Assembly (NCBI GenBank): GCA_964575715.1
Contig: CAZNSG010000007.1
Location: 1-43,854 of the forward strand
Direction of reading: 5' to 3'
Source of the DNA: PNAI01 sp964575715
Lineage (GTDB): Bacteria; Pseudomonadota; Alphaproteobacteria; Rhizobiales; Xanthobacteraceae
DNA: 43,854 nucleotides
Within the stretch, counting starts at the first letter, position 1, and every line of letters starts with the position of its first letter. Below the pieces are notes generated by a model that did no database searches, had not been told where the DNA came from, and saw nothing but the letters and a program-made list of their open reading frames with translations. Of the stretch, positions 40,776-43,854 are shown piece by piece. Both the position numbers and the translations under genes were made by a program.

Positions 40776-40945
40776 TGTCATTCCGGGGCGCGAGCGAAGC
40801 GAGCGAACCCGGAATCCAGAAAAGTGCTCATTCGTTGCCTCTGGATTCCGGGTCCGGCGCATCCAGGTCGGCTTCAGCCAACCTGGGCATTGCCAAATGC
40901 CGATCTCGGGTAAACCCGAGATCGGTGCGCCGTCCCGGAATGACC
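40776..40945. repeat. Class-B palindromic element in the split of the molybdenum-hydroxylase gene
   Basis: Begins TGTCATTCCGGGGCGCGAGC and ends CGTCCCGGAATGACCA, giving terminal complementary arms, with inner pairs CCCGGAATCCAGA / TCTGGATTCCGGG and CCGATCTCGGG / CCCGAGATCGG. It occupies most of the space between the two cistrons. Same family as 12901-12995. Confidence 0.87.
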
Positions 40946-40971
40946 AGAAAAGAAATTTGCGTGCCACCGTC

Positions 40972-42849
40972 TCACTCCGCCGCTTCCTGGGTTTCCGCCG
41001 GCGCGAAGCGGCTGCCGAGCGCGCAGGGCGGCCGCGTGCCGTCGCCGCCGAGGTCGCCGCGCGCGCCGCCACGCGAAACCGGCGGGCCACTTTCCCAACT
41101 GGAGGATTTCTCGGCGGCATCGAGCGCGCGCAGCAGGCTAACCGACTTGAGCTGTTGCTTGGTGTGCGTGACGGCGCCGTCGCGCATGGCGTTGATGCGG
41201 CGAATCGTGAACGGGTCAAGGTCCAGTTTCTCGGCACATATATCGAGATGGGTTTCGGTTGCGAATTGGGATTGCAATGCGCCGAAGGCGCGAAAGGCGC
41301 CGGATGGGGTGTTGTTGGTGTAAACGCCGTAGGTGTCCATCTTCAGGTTGGGAATATTGTAGGGGCCGGCGCCCAGGATTGCCGCCTTACGCATCACGCC
41401 CTCGGTGGACAATCCATAGGCTCCGCCATCTGAAATCATCTTGAACTCGACCGCGCGGATGCGGCCATCACGAGTCAATCCCATCTTCAAAGTGGTGCGC
41501 GAGGGATGGCGCTTGGCGGTGGAGATGATCGATTCCTCGCGGGTGTACACGTAGCGCACCGGCCGCCGCGTCTTCATCGCCATCAGCGCGAGCATGCCCT
41601 GGTAGATCATGTCTTCCTTGCCGCCAAAACCGCCGCCCACCGGACTCATGATAAAGCGCACCTGGTTGATCGGCTTGGCAATGATACGCGCGAGCATATG
41701 GCGGTGATGCGTGATGTTCTGGCTTGGCGAGACCACTGTGACCACGCCATCGTGATCGACATAGGCAAGGCCCGCTTCGGGCTCGAGGTAGGCGTGCTCG
41801 ACGGCTTGCGTAGCATAGGTCTGCTCGACCACGAGATCGGACTCGGCAAAGCCTTTCGCTACGTCACCAATACGGATCGGGATGTGCTTGGTGATGTTGT
41901 CGGGCGCGTAAACGTGCAGCACCGGAGCGCCGGGCCGCATGGCCGCTTCTGCGTCGAACACGGCCGGTAAAAGTTCGTAGACGATCTTGATCTTGGAAAG
42001 CGCGTGCTTGGCGGCGAGCATGTCTTCAGCCGCAACCGCTGCTATCGCCTCACCGACGTAACGCACTTTACCGCGCGCCATGATTGGCTGATCGTTGACA
42101 TAGACACCAAAGCCGTCCTTGCCCGGCACATCCGCGCAGGTGATGACACCCTCGACGCCGGGCACGGCCTGGGCTTGCGACGTATCGATTGAAACAATGC
42201 GGGCGTGCGGATGCGGCGAGCGCAGCACCTGCATATGCAACATATGCGGCATGTTCATGTCGCCGGCATATCTGAGGCTGCCGGAAACCTTGCTCGGGGC
42301 ATCCATGCGACGCACATTGACGCCGATGAAGACGCCGTCCACCGCCTCCTCCTCGGCGAGGACACTGGACGGTTTTTGCCCGTTGTATACATCGCGCGCG
42401 AGCTCCACGGCGTCGAATATCTTCTGATAGCCGGTGCAGCGGCATATGTTTCCGCCCAGCCGCTCCTTGATCTCCTCGCGGCCGGCAAACGGATTGCTGC
42501 GAAGCGCCGCGGTCGCCGCCATCACCATGCCGGGAATGCAATAGCCGCACTGGCTTGCGCCCATCTTATGGAAGGCCTGCTGCAATATGGTCAGCTCGCC
42601 GGTGCGCGAAAGCGCCTCGATGGTTTCGATGCTGGTCCCTTGCGCCTTGGCAACCGGTACGAGGCAGGATTTCATCAACACACCGTCGATGAACACCGAG
42701 CAGGTGCCGCATTCGCCGGCGCCGCATCCTTCCTTATTGCCGGTCAGAGCAAGATCGTCGCGAATAAAATCGAGCAGGCGCTGCCACGGCTTGGCGGTGC
42801 GGGAAATTTTGCGGCCGTTGACGGTCGCTTCGATGCGCAAATCAGGCAT
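40972..42849 (-). CDS. Molybdenum hydroxylase: 2Fe-2S subunit fused to N-terminal part of the Mo subunit
   Basis: A 625-residue fusion. Residues about 1-160 are the ferredoxin-like subunit with all eight cluster cysteines: 42, 47, 50 and 62 for the plant-type cluster (CGAGECGTC) and 101, 104, 136 and 138 for the second (CGYC, CRC). From about 170 the Mo-cofactor subunit begins (VRRMDAPSKVSG), with GGGFGGKED at 405-413 binding the cofactor. It stops around TKQQLKSVSLLRALDAAEKS, about halfway along a normal large subunit, followed by an unrecognised Gly/Arg-rich tail of about 40 residues. The rest is encoded by the next cistron. The ATG at 42849 overlaps the FAD-subunit stop by 8 nt. Confidence 0.88.
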   Translation of the reverse strand: MPDLRIEATVNGRKISRTAKPWQRLLDFIRDDLALTGNKEGCGAGECGTCSVFIDGVLMKSCLVPVAKAQGTSIETIEALSRTGELTILQQAFHKMGASQCGYCIPGMVMAATAALRSNPFAGREEIKERLGGNICRCTGYQKIFDAVELARDVYNGQKPSSVLAEEEAVDGVFIGVNVRRMDAPSKVSGSLRYAGDMNMPHMLHMQVLRSPHPHARIVSIDTSQAQAVPGVEGVITCADVPGKDGFGVYVNDQPIMARGKVRYVGEAIAAVAAEDMLAAKHALSKIKIVYELLPAVFDAEAAMRPGAPVLHVYAPDNITKHIPIRIGDVAKGFAESDLVVEQTYATQAVEHAYLEPEAGLAYVDHDGVVTVVSPSQNITHHRHMLARIIAKPINQVRFIMSPVGGGFGGKEDMIYQGMLALMAMKTRRPVRYVYTREESIISTAKRHPSRTTLKMGLTRDGRIRAVEFKMISDGGAYGLSTEGVMRKAAILGAGPYNIPNLKMDTYGVYTNNTPSGAFRAFGALQSQFATETHLDICAEKLDLDPFTIRRINAMRDGAVTHTKQQLKSVSLLRALDAAEKSSSWESGPPVSRGGARGDLGGDGTRPPCALGSRFAPAETQEAAE

Positions 42850-43762
42850 AGCTTGCCTCCAGCTCGCGCACGCGCGGTTCAAGATCGCCGCCGGCACGGC
42901 GCACCGCGCTGATGAGACCGCGCAGCATGAAGCCGCGTACCACTTCGCGGCGATATTCCTGGCGCGTACGCGAGGCAACCAGAGAGACCGGAATTTCTGC
43001 GGCTTGTTCCAGGCGCTCGGCGCTGACTGGACCGCCGCGCAAGAAGGTCTCGGCCGCGGCGAGCCGGCATGGAACCGGCCCGATGCCGGCAAGCGCGAGC
43101 CGCACATCTTCGAACTGCCGGCCGGTGGCGTCGAGCTTGACCAGCGCGGCAAGACAGACCAGCGAGATCACCAGCGAGCGGCGATGGCCGACTTTCTCGA
43201 AGCTGCCGCCATAGCCAGGTAGCGCGTCGCACTCGAACGCGACGAGAATTTCGCCCGGCACAAGCGCCGTCTGGTTGGGACCCGTGATGAATTTTTCCAG
43301 CGGCAGCTTGCGCCGCGCGATTTTGCCGTTTTGCCGCGAAGCGATTTCCACCGTGGCATGGTGCGCCATCAGGCAGGGCGTGCCGTCAGCCGCCGGAGAA
43401 GCATTGACCACATTGCCGCCGATGGTTGCCTGCGCCCGGATCTGGTCGTCGGCGAACCACACCGCGCAGCGCGGCATGCAGGGCAAGGCGCGCGCGAGTG
43501 CTGGATCGTCGAGAAAGCGTTGCATCGGAGTGGCGGCGCCGATTCGCACGCGGCGTTCGGTGACCTGCCGCTCGGACAGCTCGGAAATTTTCGTAACATC
43601 AATGAGAACCGGAATTTCGACATCTCCTGCCCGGCCCTCGCGCGCCCAAGGCAAGGTGTCGGTGGCGCCAGCGACGAGGCGATGGCGGCCGGGATGCGTC
43701 TCGATCGCCGCGAAGGCCTCGTCGAGCGAGGCGGGCGTGAGATATTGGTCGCAGGTCAGCAT
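42842..43762 (-). CDS. Molybdenum hydroxylase FAD-binding subunit
   Basis: A 306-residue CoxM/CutM-like subunit. The FAD pyrophosphate loops are LVAGATDTLPWAREG (about 29-43) and QATIGGNVVNASPAADGTP (about 110-128). The C-terminal CODH-type helical domain is complete. It passes electrons from the 2Fe-2S clusters to an acceptor. The ATG at 43762 is used; an in-frame TTG two codons upstream is possible. It is the first visible gene of the cluster and begins just inside a class-A repeat, so its promoter lies in or beyond that repeat. Confidence 0.9.
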   Translation of the reverse strand: MLTCDQYLTPASLDEAFAAIETHPGRHRLVAGATDTLPWAREGRAGDVEIPVLIDVTKISELSERQVTERRVRIGAATPMQRFLDDPALARALPCMPRCAVWFADDQIRAQATIGGNVVNASPAADGTPCLMAHHATVEIASRQNGKIARRKLPLEKFITGPNQTALVPGEILVAFECDALPGYGGSFEKVGHRRSLVISLVCLAALVKLDATGRQFEDVRLALAGIGPVPCRLAAAETFLRGGPVSAERLEQAAEIPVSLVASRTRQEYRREVVRGFMLRGLISAVRRAGGDLEPRVRELEASYA

Positions 43763-43775
43763 TCGCAATCTTTCG

Positions 43776-43854
43776 CCGTCACCCTGAGGTGCGAGCGAAG
43801 CGAGCCTCGAAGGGTGACGGCATGTCCGCCATCCTTCGAGGCTCGGCGCTGCGC
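43776..43854. repeat. Class-A palindromic element, cut by the window edge
   Basis: This 79-bp stretch is the exact reverse complement of 17971-18049 and probably continues beyond the window. It begins CCGTCACCCTGAGGTGCGAG and contains the GAGCCTCGAAGG arms. It lies immediately upstream of the FAD-subunit start. Confidence 0.92.

Overview
The window is high-GC DNA from an alphaproteobacterium, most likely of the order Hyphomicrobiales (Rhizobiales), in the Bradyrhizobium / Rhodopseudomonas / Pseudolabrys neighbourhood. This rests on protein families I associate with that lineage (a TIGR03808-like Tat-exported repeat protein, a TIGR03809-like small protein, DUF3750, a ReAV-type L-asparaginase) and on several classes of interspersed palindromic repeats typical of these genomes. 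It is a chromosomal, metabolism-rich stretch. I see no rRNA, tRNA, CRISPR array or intact transposon.

Left part (1-6270). A 175-bp direct repeat (1-175 and 901-1075) brackets a small excalibur-domain protein. The right copy is the 3' end of a class-IV aminotransferase gene. An M20 dipeptidase gene, a DUF2267-like gene, a DUF4332-like gene and an overlapping folP-folB-folK operon (dihydrofolate precursor synthesis) follow.

6302-16684. The two subunits of adenosylcobalamin-dependent methylmalonyl-CoA mutase are encoded by overlapping genes. The small-subunit gene carries a palindromic repeat inserted in frame. Next come a pyroglutamyl peptidase, a Tat-exported beta-helix protein, a split thiamine-diphosphate (ThDP) decarboxylase pair of the sulfopyruvate/phosphonopyruvate decarboxylase type, a scrap of an IS5-like transposase, and a tryptophan-catabolic pair (tryptophan 2,3-dioxygenase plus a kynureninase-like enzyme).

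16878-28455. L-asparaginase, DUF3750, an EamA exporter, an Old Yellow Enzyme reductase, a small TIGR03809-like protein and an MFS carrier are followed by a complete branched-chain amino-acid-type ABC uptake operon on the minus strand, livG-livF-livK-livH-livM, ending in a RidA-family gene. A palindromic repeat separates livK from livH.

28818-43854. A GST, an MFS carrier and an unrecognised protein precede a two-gene cassette of a Rieske-glutamate synthase fusion and a rubredoxin-like/MBL protein. PlsC and a small lipoprotein follow. The right end is a minus-strand catabolic cluster. It encodes a three-cistron molybdenum hydroxylase (FAD subunit; 2Fe-2S domain fused to the first part of the Mo subunit; rest of the Mo subunit), an MBL hydrolase, an orphan TctC-type binding protein and an IolD / cyclohexane-1,2-dione-hydrolase-like ThDP enzyme. 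I infer uptake, hydroxylation and C-C bond cleavage of an unknown, possibly cyclic, substrate.

The most striking theme is how repeats interact with genes. They lengthen a protein in frame (mutA), lie in the gap of a split molybdenum-hydroxylase subunit, nest inside one another, sit between livK and livH, and share their border with the stop codons of three unrelated genes.
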